The notes under the pieces: model-generated
Database searches by the model: none
What the model was told of the DNA's origin: nothing
What the model saw: the letters and a program-made list of their open reading frames with translations, nothing else
Program-made: the position numbers and the translations under genes
Assembly (NCBI RefSeq): GCF_001908375.1
Contig: NZ_CP017241.1
Location: 2,235,001-2,299,000, forward strand
Length of the DNA: 64,000 nucleotides
DNA from: Rhizobium etli 8C-3
GTDB lineage: Bacteria; Pseudomonadota; Alphaproteobacteria; Rhizobiales; Rhizobiaceae
Direction of reading: 5' to 3'
Shown: positions 18,139 through 25,982 of the stretch, in pieces
Layout: each line of letters opens with the position of its first letter
Position numbering within the stretch: position 1 is the first letter of the stretch

Positions 18139-21100
18139 ATGGCCAAATCGACGAAGAAATCCCCCACCCCGAACGGCTTCGAGGAAGCCCCGCAGACGTC
18201 CTTCGAAGGCGCTCCATTGGACGGCTCCGTCGCCGACTGGGTAAGGCAGCTCGAGGCCGATGCCGAGGCCTCGAGCGTCGAGACGCAGCGCGAGATAGCC
18301 TCCAAGGCCGGCAAGCACCGCAAGAAGGTGGAAATCGCAGCCTCGAAATCCGCGCGCGGCACCTCGATGGGCGGCTCGACCGATCCGAAGACCCGCGCCG
18401 CCGCCGGCCTCAATCCGGTCTCCGGCATGGATACGACGCTGGAGGAGGCCTCCTCGCTTTCGGCCGGCACTGCCGTTACAGCCACGGTCGAGGCGCTTTC
18501 GGCGCTAATCGAATCCGGCAATCCGCTTCACAAGAACGGCAAGATCTGGACGCCGCACCGCCCGGCCCGGCCGGATAAATCCGAAGGCGGAATCGCCATT
18601 CGCATGGCTTCGGACTACGAGCCCGCCGGCGACCAGCCGACCGCCATCAAGGACCTCGTCGAGGGCCTGGAAAACGGCGACCGCTCGCAGGTCTTGCTCG
18701 GAGTCACCGGCTCGGGCAAGACCTTCACCATGGCCAAGGTGATCGAGGCGACACAGCGCCCTGCCGTGATACTGGCGCCGAACAAGACGCTCGCCGCCCA
18801 GCTCTATTCCGAGTTCAAGAACTTCTTTCCGGACAACGCCGTCGAATATTTCGTCTCCTACTACGACTACTACCAGCCGGAGGCCTACGTCCCGCGCTCC
18901 GACACCTATATCGAAAAGGAATCCTCGATCAACGAGCAGATCGACCGCATGCGCCACTCGGCGACGCGCTCGCTGCTGGAGCGCGACGACTGCATCATCG
19001 TCGCCTCCGTGTCCTGCATCTACGGTATCGGCTCGGTCGAGACCTATACCGCCATGACCTTCCAGATGTCGGTCGGCGACCGCCTCGACCAGCGCCAGCT
19101 GCTCGCCGATCTCGTCGCCCAGCAATACAAGCGCCGCGACATGGATTTCCAGCGCGGCTCGTTCCGCGTCCGCGGCGACACCATCGAGCTCTTCCCCGCG
19201 CACCTGGAAGATGCCGCCTGGCGCATAAGCATGTTCGGCGACGAGATCGACGCCATCACCGAGTTCGACCCGCTGACCGGACAGAAGACCGGCGAGCTGA
19301 AATCGGTCAAGATCTACGCCAATTCGCACTATGTCACACCACGTCCTACCCTCAACGGCGCCATCAAGGCGATCAAAGAGGAGCTGAGGCTTCGCCTCGC
19401 CGAGTTGGAAAGGGCCGGCCGCCTGCTGGAGGCCCAGCGCCTGGAGCAGCGTACCCGTTACGACATCGAGATGCTGGAGGCCACCGGCTCATGCGCCGGC
19501 ATCGAGAACTATTCGCGTTATCTGACCGGCCGCGCCCCCGGCGAACCGCCGCCCACCCTCTTCGAATACATTCCCGACAACGCCCTGCTCTTCATCGATG
19601 AGAGCCACGTCACCGTGCCGCAGATCGGTGGCATGTACCGCGGTGACTTCCGCCGCAAGGCGACGCTCGCCGAATATGGTTTCCGCCTGCCCTCCTGCAT
19701 GGACAACCGTCCTTTGCGTTTCGAGGAATGGGATGCGATGCGCCCGGACACGGTCGCTGTGTCAGCCACGCCTGGCGGCTGGGAGATGGAGCAGGCAGGC
19801 GGCGTCTTCGCCGAACAGGTCATCCGTCCGACCGGCCTCATCGACCCGCCGGTGGAAGTCCGCTCCGCCCGCTCCCAGGTCGACGACGTGCTCGGCGAGA
19901 TCCGCGAGACTGCCGCCAAAGGTTACCGCACCCTCGTCACCGTGCTCACCAAGCGCATGGCCGAGGACCTCACCGAATACCTGCATGAGCAGGGCGTGCG
20001 CGTCCGCTACATGCATTCCGACATCGACACGCTAGAGCGCATCGAGATCATCCGCGACTTGCGCCTTGGCGCCTTCGACGTGCTGGTCGGCATCAACCTT
20101 TTGCGTGAGGGCCTCGATATCCCCGAATGCGGCTTCGTCGCCATCCTCGATGCCGACAAGGAGGGTTTCCTGCGCTCCGAAACCTCGCTTATCCAAACGA
20201 TCGGTCGCGCTGCGCGCAACGTCGACGGCAAGGTCATCCTCTATGCCGACACCATCACCGGCTCGATGAAACGGGCCATGGAAGAAACCAGCCGTCGCCG
20301 CGAAAAGCAGGTGGCCTACAACGAGGAACACGGCATCACCCCGGAATCGGTGAAGGCCCGCATCTCCGATATCCTTGATTCGGTCTACGAACGCGACCAC
20401 GTCCGCGCCGACATCTCCGGCGTCTCCGGCAAGGGTTTTGCCGACGGCGGCAACCTCGTCGGCAACAACTTGGCTGCCCATCTCAACGCGCTGGAAAAAC
20501 AGATGCGCGACGCTGCCGCCGACCTCGACTTCGAAAAAGCCGCCCGCCTCCGCGACGAAATCAAGCGCCTCAAGGCTGCCGAGCTGGCGGTCATGGACGA
20601 CCCGATGGCCCGCGAGGAGTCGCGGGCGATGGAAAGCGGACGTAAGGATGCTACGAGCCTTCGGTCCTCGACCTCCGCGCCTCAGCATGGGGGTGCCGCA
20701 AACTCAACAAATTCCTTCCCGCAAGCAACCGGGGCCAGCAGGAGACCTCGTGGTGAGGACGTTCAAAGGACCGCCTCGAACGGCAAACCCAGCCTCGACG
20801 ACATGGGACCCGGAATCGACGCCGCAAAACCGCTCTTCCGCAAGCCCGATCTGGATGACATGGGCCGCGACGTCGCCGAACCCACGAGAAAGCCCCTTTT
20901 CCGCAAAAACACCCTCGACGAAATGACCGTCGGCCGCACCGAAAAACCGGTCACCGGCAAGCTGCCGGTAAAGCCTGATGCCGCAAAAAGCACGAAGCTC
21001 ATCACACCGCCGCAAGAAGGCCAGCGGGAACGCGCCGACGCGCCAAGCTCTCCGCCATCCTCGGGCTTGACCCGAGGATCCAGCGACGACCCCCGCCCCC

Positions 21101-21198
21101 TCGTCCGGGGCAAGACGGGGGCCGGCTCCTACGAGGAGCCCGCGGATCAGAAGCGTAAGGGCAGCACGAAAGGCAAGACCGGGCGCCCGGGGCACTGA
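18139..21198 (+). CDS. uvrB: UvrB, excinuclease ABC subunit B, with long terminal extensions
   Basis: The damage-verifying helicase-like subunit of nucleotide excision repair, acting with UvrA and UvrC. It is 1019 residues against about 670 for the E. coli protein. The core starts near residue 155 ([20 protein letters not shown]). It shows Walker A GVTGSGKT near 188-195, the beta-hairpin tyrosines [41 protein letters not shown], and the UVR motif [20 protein letters not shown] near 784. A low-complexity tail of about 205 residues follows, with SLDDMG/PLFRK repeats. Two stretches in that tail look like palindromic repeat insertions read in frame. The start MAKSTKKS (18139) was chosen by family resemblance. 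Confidence 0.96.
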   Translation: MAKSTKKSPTPNGFEEAPQTSFEGAPLDGSVADWVRQLEADAEASSVETQREIASKAGKHRKKVEIAASKSARGTSMGGSTDPKTRAAAGLNPVSGMDTTLEEASSLSAGTAVTATVEALSALIESGNPLHKNGKIWTPHRPARPDKSEGGIAIRMASDYEPAGDQPTAIKDLVEGLENGDRSQVLLGVTGSGKTFTMAKVIEATQRPAVILAPNKTLAAQLYSEFKNFFPDNAVEYFVSYYDYYQPEAYVPRSDTYIEKESSINEQIDRMRHSATRSLLERDDCIIVASVSCIYGIGSVETYTAMTFQMSVGDRLDQRQLLADLVAQQYKRRDMDFQRGSFRVRGDTIELFPAHLEDAAWRISMFGDEIDAITEFDPLTGQKTGELKSVKIYANSHYVTPRPTLNGAIKAIKEELRLRLAELERAGRLLEAQRLEQRTRYDIEMLEATGSCAGIENYSRYLTGRAPGEPPPTLFEYIPDNALLFIDESHVTVPQIGGMYRGDFRRKATLAEYGFRLPSCMDNRPLRFEEWDAMRPDTVAVSATPGGWEMEQAGGVFAEQVIRPTGLIDPPVEVRSARSQVDDVLGEIRETAAKGYRTLVTVLTKRMAEDLTEYLHEQGVRVRYMHSDIDTLERIEIIRDLRLGAFDVLVGINLLREGLDIPECGFVAILDADKEGFLRSETSLIQTIGRAARNVDGKVILYADTITGSMKRAMEETSRRREKQVAYNEEHGITPESVKARISDILDSVYERDHVRADISGVSGKGFADGGNLVGNNLAAHLNALEKQMRDAAADLDFEKAARLRDEIKRLKAAELAVMDDPMAREESRAMESGRKDATSLRSSTSAPQHGGAANSTNSFPQATGASRRPRGEDVQRTASNGKPSLDDMGPGIDAAKPLFRKPDLDDMGRDVAEPTRKPLFRKNTLDEMTVGRTEKPVTGKLPVKPDAAKSTKLITPPQEGQRERADAPSSPPSSGLTRGSSDDPRPLVRGKTGAGSYEEPADQKRKGSTKGKTGRPGH
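20640..20790. repeat. Possible interspersed palindromic repeat inside uvrB tail
   Basis: The DNA coding the tail residues [16 protein letters not shown] through [11 protein letters not shown] contains CCTCGTGGTGAGG followed by CCGCCTCGAACG. This resembles the mosaic of palindromic repeats scattered in rhizobial chromosomes. It interrupts the otherwise UvrB-like tail composition. The match is from memory and weak. Confidence 0.35.
21057..21079. repeat. Palindromic repeat unit read in frame within uvrB
   Basis: ATCCTCGGG (21057-21065) and CCCGAGGAT (21071-21079) form a perfect 9-bp stem over CTTGA. This is the centre of a repeat very common between genes in Rhizobiales, often seen as 'tcgggcttgacccgaggat'. 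Here it is translated as SGLTRGSS in the UvrB tail. Confidence 0.65.
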
Positions 21199-21467
21199 AC
21201 TTTTCCCTCCCGGACTCCATCCGCGAACCAGCCACGTTCAGCGTCAAACCGCACATCACCGCACATCGATCTGCAGCACCTGCTCAAAATCACACTGTCG
21301 ATCGCAACATGCGAAAGCAGTTTCGGACCAATGGCCCGCACAGCGCCCATACGATCGAATTCTTGTGCCCGCGGTGCCGATGCACCTCGACGGGAACCGA
21401 TATCCGGAATTCGGCGCTTGCATGATTTGCGCGACCGCCCGAGGACGACCGCGAGCCGTGAAGCGCC

Positions 21468-22097
21468 CTACTCCGCAGCCTCGCCCCGCCGCTCCGTCAC
21501 GGTCGCTATCGCCACCATTTCCACCTCATACGAGTACCCTTCGAGCATCTGATATGCATGCTCGATCGCCTCGATCTGGCCCTCCGCCTTGCGGATGGCG
21601 TCAGTGATCGACTGGCTGCGGGCGCGCAGCATGGAGCCGAGCACGTCAGTTTCCGGGCGACGGCCGAGGCGGTCGATGTGCTGGCGCACGCGGTTGCGGT
21701 GGCGCTCCAGCTCCAGGATGTGGAAGCGGTTCTTGACGATGTCGTCGGAGAGCTTTCTGCGCATGGCCGCCACAGGGTCGAAGCTGCCGGGCTCGCGATC
21801 GTCGAGGATGACGTCGTTGACAAGCTTTTCCAGCATCAGCACGCCTTCGAGGTCCTTGGGGTCGGCAAGCTGCGGGTCGTAGCCGGTGTCGTCGTAGACC
21901 CGGCGGCGCACCGGATCCTTCAAGAGTTCGTAGGCGGTCTGCAGCCGGCCGAAATGCTCCGCATCTCCGCCCGAGTCGGGATGGGCTGTCTTGGCGGCCT
22001 TGCGCCAGGCGCTGCGGATCGCCTGCTCGCCGGCGTCGCGGTCAAGTCCGAGCAAAATATAGGGATCGATCAAACCGCCCACCTGTCCATCTAGCAT
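21468..22097 (-). CDS. J-domain (DnaJ-like) protein
   Basis: A 209-residue protein with an N-terminal J domain (residues about 11-72: DPYILLGLDRDAGEQAIRSA, WRKAAKTAHPDSGG with the HPD motif at 39-41, AYELLKDPVRRRVYDDTGYD). A helical C-terminal region follows (LELERHRNRVRQHIDRLGRR, DAIRKAEGQIEAIEHAYQML) that looks like a coiled coil. It lacks the Gly/Phe and zinc-finger regions, so it is a type III J-protein. It would stimulate DnaK towards a specific client, which is not known. The ATG is at 22097. Confidence 0.88.
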   Translation of the reverse strand: MLDGQVGGLIDPYILLGLDRDAGEQAIRSAWRKAAKTAHPDSGGDAEHFGRLQTAYELLKDPVRRRVYDDTGYDPQLADPKDLEGVLMLEKLVNDVILDDREPGSFDPVAAMRRKLSDDIVKNRFHILELERHRNRVRQHIDRLGRRPETDVLGSMLRARSQSITDAIRKAEGQIEAIEHAYQMLEGYSYEVEMVAIATVTERRGEAAE

Positions 22098-22664
22098 TCA
22101 TCTGTCCCCACCCCCGTGACCTACCCCCTCGGCCCTCCGGCATCAAGCCCGAAGCACCTGCACCGGCCATAATCGGGTCCAGTCGGGACGAAATTGTGGA
22201 GCGGCACGTGAATTCGCCGGGCCGCGAACCATTCGATTAGCCAATTTCGGCGGCCATTCCCCATCTCTATGCTTGTCGCGCGCGCCATGTCCATGGTTCG
22301 AAAGGCTCATTCAACATTGCAAGAAGGTTGGTTCACGGCGCCGACCGGCGTCGACGTGGTGAATTCCTGTTAAAACACAGTCGAATGATGGCGCGCGGAA
22401 GTGCGACGGAAAAGGAACCGTCAGGGCGTCAAGGCTGCAGTCGAGATCGCCGCGGAGCAAGGGGGGCGGTTCTGTTCCGAGACGGAATCCGCAAATGACA
22501 CAGATCGCCTTGTGAAAGGTAACATTTCGTCAAGTGTTTGAATCTTTGGCGTTTCCCGGCTTGCGTCAGCGCATGCCACAATATTGCCGCTTGCTTTTTT
22601 CCCGAAATGCTGTCACCAATTGCAGCACTCGGGCATTAGCATGCCGGTGACTGGACAGATGTGG
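22098..22664. other. Long intergenic stretch before cspA
   Basis: About 570 bases with no gene seen in any frame. It must contain the promoter of cspA and that of the divergent J-domain gene. No tRNA or obvious small RNA fold was recognised. Confidence 0.45.
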
Positions 22665-22843
22665 TAAAGCCTTCCGTTACGGAAGGCGGCGCGGGTAACC
22701 CCCGCCTGCGTAGACGTTCTTTCCCCGTACGTGACTTCTCCGACTGACCCTTCGTTCCGGTCTAACGGGACGAAAGCTAAAGCCGTCCGCTTCCTTTCGG
22801 GGGCGCGGATACCAGACAGACTAAGGGAAAAGGACTATCCCAC
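22665..22843 (+). promoter_or_regulatory. Structured 5' leader of cspA
   Basis: Consecutive stem-forming segments lie here: CCTTCCGTTACGGAAGG at about 22672-22688, GCGGG/CCCGC just after, and a longer pairing between GTTCCGGTC and GGGACGAAAGC. AAGGGAAAAGGA then supplies a ribosome site shortly before the ATG. Cold-shock genes of the CspA family are commonly controlled through long temperature-sensitive leaders, so a similar role is inferred. Confidence 0.5.
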
Positions 22844-23056
22844 ATGGCCACCAAAGGCGTCGTAAAATTCTTCAACCAGGACAAGGGTTTTGGTTTCATC
22901 ACTCCGGACGGCGGTGCAAAGGACGTATTCGTTCACATCTCCGCTCTCCAGGCATCCGGCATCCAGTCGCTCCGTGAAGGCCAGCAGGTCACCTTCGACA
23001 CCGAGCCGGACCGCATGGGCAAGGGCCCGAAGGCCGTCAACATCTCGGCCAACTGA
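22844..23056 (+). CDS. cspA: Cold-shock protein, CspA family
   Basis: A 70-residue single cold-shock domain. RNP1 (KGFGFI, residues 14-19) and RNP2 (VFVHI, 28-32) are intact. [19 protein letters not shown] is typical of alphaproteobacterial CspA. It binds single-stranded RNA/DNA and acts as an RNA chaperone. The full length matches the family. It is monocistronic, with a structured leader and an intrinsic terminator. Confidence 0.95.
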   Translation: MATKGVVKFFNQDKGFGFITPDGGAKDVFVHISALQASGIQSLREGQQVTFDTEPDRMGKGPKAVNISAN

Positions 23057-23084
23057 TTTTAATTTCTGCCACGGCAGGAATGAG

Positions 23085-23111
23085 AACGGCGTCTCATGGG
23101 CGCCGTTTTTT
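23085..23111 (+). terminator. Intrinsic terminator after cspA
   Basis: AACGGCG (23085-23091) pairs with CGCCGTT (23101-23107) over a 9-base loop, followed by a T-run, 29 bases after the cspA stop. dusA converges from the other side, so it may also insulate that gene. Confidence 0.82.
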
Positions 23112-23121
23112 GCTTTTGGCG

Positions 23122-24168
23122 TCAGGCGCTCAGCGCCTCCTTGGCACCGGGAAAATCCACCGCCGCAAAGGCCGCTGCGATCACCTCCGGCCCGGCGCCT
23201 GCCTTTGCCGCATCGCTCGACAGAATCTGTCGGTAGCGCCTGGCGCCTGGCAGACCGGTGAACAGCCCGACCATGTGCCGCGCCACATGTTGCAGGCGCC
23301 CGCCGCTTTCGAGATGCCGCGCGGCATAGGCCATCATGCGGTCGCGCAGCCCGTCCCAATCCGGCTCTGCCGCCGGTGCGCCGAAGAAGCGGTGATCGAG
23401 ATCGGCAAGGATCCCCGCATTCTGATAGGCCGCCCGACCCAGCATCACGCCGTCGACATGCTTCAGATGCGCCGCTGCTTCGTCCAACGTCAGGATGCCG
23501 CCGTTGATACCGATAAAGACCTCCGGCCACCGCTCCTTCATGCGATAGACGATGTCGTAGTCGAGCGGCGGGATCTCGCGGTTCTCCTTCGGACTCAGCC
23601 CTTTGAGCCAAGCCTTTCGTGCGTGGATCCACACCGCATCGGCACCTGCGTCCAGCACCCGCGCCAACAGTTCCGGCAGTGCCTCTTCCGGCTCCTGCTC
23701 GTCCACGCCGATCCGGCACTTTACCGTGACCGGTACATTGGAGACTGCCTTCATGGCCATAACGCAATTCGCCACCACCTTAGGCGTCAGCATCAGGCAG
23801 GCCCCGAAGGTTCCCGACTGCACCCGGTCCGAAGGACAGCCGACATTGAGATTGACCTCGTCGTAGCCGTAGGGCCCTGCGATCCGAAGCGCCTCGGCAA
23901 GTTTCACCGGATCCGATCCGCCGAGCTGCAGCGCCACCGGATGCTCGTCGCCATCAAACGACAGCAGCCTCTCGCGCGGCCCGTGAATGATCGCGTCCGC
24001 CACGACCATTTCAGTATAGAGCAATGCGTTCCGGCTGATCTGCCGGTGGAAATACCGGCAATGGCGGTCGGTCCAGTCGATCATAGGGGCGACCGCGAAA
24101 ATCGAAAGCCCTGATCTCCGGGCTTTTGCGTAGAAATTCAATTTGTTATGGCCGTTTGCTTGTGTCAC
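23122..24168 (-). CDS. dusA: tRNA-dihydrouridine(20/20a) synthase DusA, N-terminus supplied by an inserted element
   Basis: An FMN/NADPH-dependent enzyme reducing U20/U20a of tRNA. Features are AVAPMIDWTDRHCRYFHRQI, NVGCPSDRV near 109-116, the catalytic Cys124 in FGACLM, CRIGVDEQEP, WIHARKAWLKGLSPKENREI and GINGGI. At 348 residues it has normal length. The first 20 or so residues (MTQANGHNKLNFYAKARRSG) lie outside the conserved domain, and a GTG at 24168 starts translation. They derive from the integrated element, since the att-type core at 24071-24084 is inside the codons for MIDWT. Expression now depends on sequence brought by island 1. Confidence 0.95.
   Translation of the reverse strand: MTQANGHNKLNFYAKARRSGLSIFAVAPMIDWTDRHCRYFHRQISRNALLYTEMVVADAIIHGPRERLLSFDGDEHPVALQLGGSDPVKLAEALRIAGPYGYDEVNLNVGCPSDRVQSGTFGACLMLTPKVVANCVMAMKAVSNVPVTVKCRIGVDEQEPEEALPELLARVLDAGADAVWIHARKAWLKGLSPKENREIPPLDYDIVYRMKERWPEVFIGINGGILTLDEAAAHLKHVDGVMLGRAAYQNAGILADLDHRFFGAPAAEPDWDGLRDRMMAYAARHLESGGRLQHVARHMVGLFTGLPGARRYRQILSSDAAKAGAGPEVIAAAFAAVDFPGAKEALSA
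24071..24084. other. Attachment-site core, dusA/island 1 junction (attL)
   Basis: GTCCAGTCGATCAT, within codons for MIDWT of dusA, recurs exactly at 35266-35279 and 48029-48042. Similarity continues for about 15 further bases (GG.GCGAC.GCGAA). dusA is a known integration target of tyrosine recombinases. Confidence 0.85.
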
Positions 24169-24213
24169 GTTTTGTCAGTCTTTTTCAGCCTGTTGCACCA
24201 TTTTTCAGGGCGA

Positions 24214-24253
24214 GGTACAACATTGTCGTACTTCAACGGAGCAATGTTGTACC
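24214..24253. promoter_or_regulatory. 12-bp inverted repeat just upstream of the integrase
   Basis: GGTACAACATTG (24214-24225) and CAATGTTGTACC (24242-24253) are perfect inverted copies with a 16-base spacer, ending 3 bases before the integrase ATG. GGTACAACAT recurs at 35223-35232 near the other end of the island. It may be an integrase arm site, an operator, or a stem that hides the start codon. Confidence 0.5.
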
Positions 24254-24256
24254 GCA

Positions 24257-25354
24257 ATGGGAACCATCAACGCACGCAAGCGCAAAGACGGCACGGTCGG
24301 ATATACCGCACAAATCCTACGCAAGAAAGGCGGCGAGATCGTTTGGCGAGAGGCTAAGACCTTCGGCAGGAAGCGCGAGGCAGAAGCATGGATCCGCTGG
24401 CGCGAAGCGGAACTCGACAAGCCAGGCGCCATTGAGCAATTATCCAAGAGCGATTCCACGCTTGCCGACGCGATCGACAATTACGTGGATGCGAAAAGGA
24501 CGATTGGTCGGACGAAGGCGCAATGCCTGCGCAGCATCAAGACCTACGCTATAGCATCTAAAGACAGCCGCACCATCCGCAGCGTCGATATCGTTTCGTT
24601 CGCGGATGAGCTTCTGGCTGGCGGCCGAAAGCCTCAGACCGTCGCGAATTACATCAGCCACCTTGCCGCCGTCTTTCGCGATGCAAAGGCGGCATGGGAT
24701 ATCGACCTTGACTACGGCGAAATGCAAGCGGCCCAGCGAACCCTCATGCGCCTTGAGAAGACTTCCAAGTCGGAAGAGCGCACGCGCCGCCCTACCCTCG
24801 CCGAGCTCGACAAGTTGATGGAGCATTTCACCGATCGGCAGGTACGCGCGCCACACAGCGCCCCAATGTGCAAGCTTATCGCGTTCGCCATCTTCTCGAC
24901 GCGGCGGCAGGAGGAAATATCGCGCATCCTTTGGGATGACCTTGACGAGCCGCACAGCCGCATCTTGGTTCGCGACATGAAACATCCCGGACAAAAGCGC
25001 GGCAATCATACGTGGTGCGAACTGACGCCCGAGGCAATGGCCATCGTTAAATCGATGCCGCGGACCAAACCGGAGATCTTCCCGTACACCGGAGACGCCA
25101 TGTCCGCAGCCTTCACGCGGGCTTGCCAGTTCCTTGGCATTAACAAGGAAGATACACCAGAGGCGGATCGCCTTGTTTTCCATGACCTGCGGCACGAGGG
25201 TATTTCGCGCCTGTTTGAAATGGGCAGGACTATCCCGCTCGCCGCAAGCGTGTCAGGCCACCGCTCTTGGAACTCCCTGAAACGCTACGCGCAGATCAAG
25301 GAAGTCGGCGACAAGTTTGCTGGCTGGAAGTGGCTCGATGTCGTGACGAAGTAG
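24257..25354 (+). CDS. Tyrosine recombinase/integrase of island 1
   Basis: A 365-residue phage-type integrase. The N-terminus (MGTINARKRKDGTVGYTAQI) is the arm-binding AP2-like domain. A SAM-like core-binding domain spans about 65-165. The catalytic domain contains Arg at 216/217 (STRRQEEISRILWDDL), HDLRHE (His309, Arg312), His335 in SGHRS and Tyr344 in LKRYAQI. All catalytic residues are present, so it should be active. It starts right beside the dusA junction, as expected for a dusA-specific integrase. A related but gutted copy lies at 35461-35676. Confidence 0.93.
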   Translation: MGTINARKRKDGTVGYTAQILRKKGGEIVWREAKTFGRKREAEAWIRWREAELDKPGAIEQLSKSDSTLADAIDNYVDAKRTIGRTKAQCLRSIKTYAIASKDSRTIRSVDIVSFADELLAGGRKPQTVANYISHLAAVFRDAKAAWDIDLDYGEMQAAQRTLMRLEKTSKSEERTRRPTLAELDKLMEHFTDRQVRAPHSAPMCKLIAFAIFSTRRQEEISRILWDDLDEPHSRILVRDMKHPGQKRGNHTWCELTPEAMAIVKSMPRTKPEIFPYTGDAMSAAFTRACQFLGINKEDTPEADRLVFHDLRHEGISRLFEMGRTIPLAASVSGHRSWNSLKRYAQIKEVGDKFAGWKWLDVVTK

Positions 25355-25382
25355 GAGACGAGAGGAAAAAATCTGACAAAGC

Positions 25383-25411
25383 TTGACAGCGGCACGTGTT
25401 GCCGCTATATT
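25383..25411 (+). promoter_or_regulatory. Sigma70-type promoter with operator-like palindrome in the spacer
   Basis: TTGACA (25383-25388) and TATATT (25406-25411) are 17 bases apart. The spacer is itself GCGGCA-CGTGT-TGCCGC, a perfect 6-bp inverted repeat. A repressor bound there would block RNA polymerase. It drives the excisionase/replication operon starting at 25486. Confidence 0.68.
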
Positions 25412-25485
25412 CCCCTGTTATGCGCATAAACGCTCTGCGCTTATTTTAATTTCACTGTCAACTTTATACAGGGTGTAAACAGATC

Positions 25486-25710
25486 ATGTCAAGCGAAAAA
25501 TTCAAGACGAATGAAGCAGCCGCATACATCGGCAAGTCGGCATCGTGGCTTAATAAAACCCGCATGACCGGCATCGGGCCAGTCTACATGAAAATCGGCG
25601 GCGGCGTGGTCTACGCCAAATCCGATCTTGACGCGTTCCTAGCCGGAGCGCGACGCACCGCAGTCTACGCGCACGCAAACGACAACAAGCGTGCGGCAAC
25701 GGCGGCATAA
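25486..25710 (+). CDS. AlpA/excisionase-like helix-turn-helix protein
   Basis: A 74-residue protein with a MerR/AlpA-type winged helix: FKTNEAAAYIGKSASWLNKT, then GPVYMKIGGGVVYAKSDLDA with the typical Tyr-x-x-x-Asp-Leu wing. In satellites AlpA-like proteins activate or act as excisionase; in prophages they assist excision. It is first in the operon downstream of the promoter at 25383-25411. It is likely to be the switch or directionality factor for island 1. Confidence 0.8.
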   Translation: MSSEKFKTNEAAAYIGKSASWLNKTRMTGIGPVYMKIGGGVVYAKSDLDAFLAGARRTAVYAHANDNKRAATAA

Positions 25711-25730
25711 ACCCCACCACAGGAGACGAT

Positions 25731-25982
25731 ATGGAGATTCACAACCTCCGGCCAGCAGCCGGAAGGAACGAGCGCGCCATCTTTGACGTGCAGATCGGGC
25801 CGCACCTACGGCTCTACAGCCTCACCCTGAAAGAAGGCCCCGACGGCAGGTTGCGCACGTTCGCACCGAAAGCCTTCGGCAAGCATGCTGCATCGTTCCA
25901 CCCGGAACTTGCCCAGCAAATCACCAATGCCGCAGTAGCGGCCATGAACGGCGGAGCAGCCAGTGACCGTAGCGCAGCGTAA
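25731..25982 (+). CDS. Small conserved element protein, unknown function
   Basis: An 83-residue protein (MEIHNLRPAAGRNERAIFDV...) 20 bases after the AlpA-like gene, with GGAGACG before its ATG. It overlaps the next gene by 20 bases. The short beta-rich N-terminal half and the FAPKAFGKHAASFHPELAQQ segment have no family I can name. The overlap with the ATPase suggests a role in replication or regulation of the element. Confidence 0.65.
   Translation: MEIHNLRPAAGRNERAIFDVQIGPHLRLYSLTLKEGPDGRLRTFAPKAFGKHAASFHPELAQQITNAAVAAMNGGAASDRSAA

Noticed and set aside
18505..19329. 274-codon minus-strand open frame inside uvrB
   Set aside because: Pure antisense of the UvrB core; strings of GVG/DLD/AVV reflect codon shadowing.
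22098..22843. tRNA or known small RNA in the gap before cspA
   Set aside because: No cloverleaf, CCA end or known RNA signature could be made out; only leader stems near cspA are supported.
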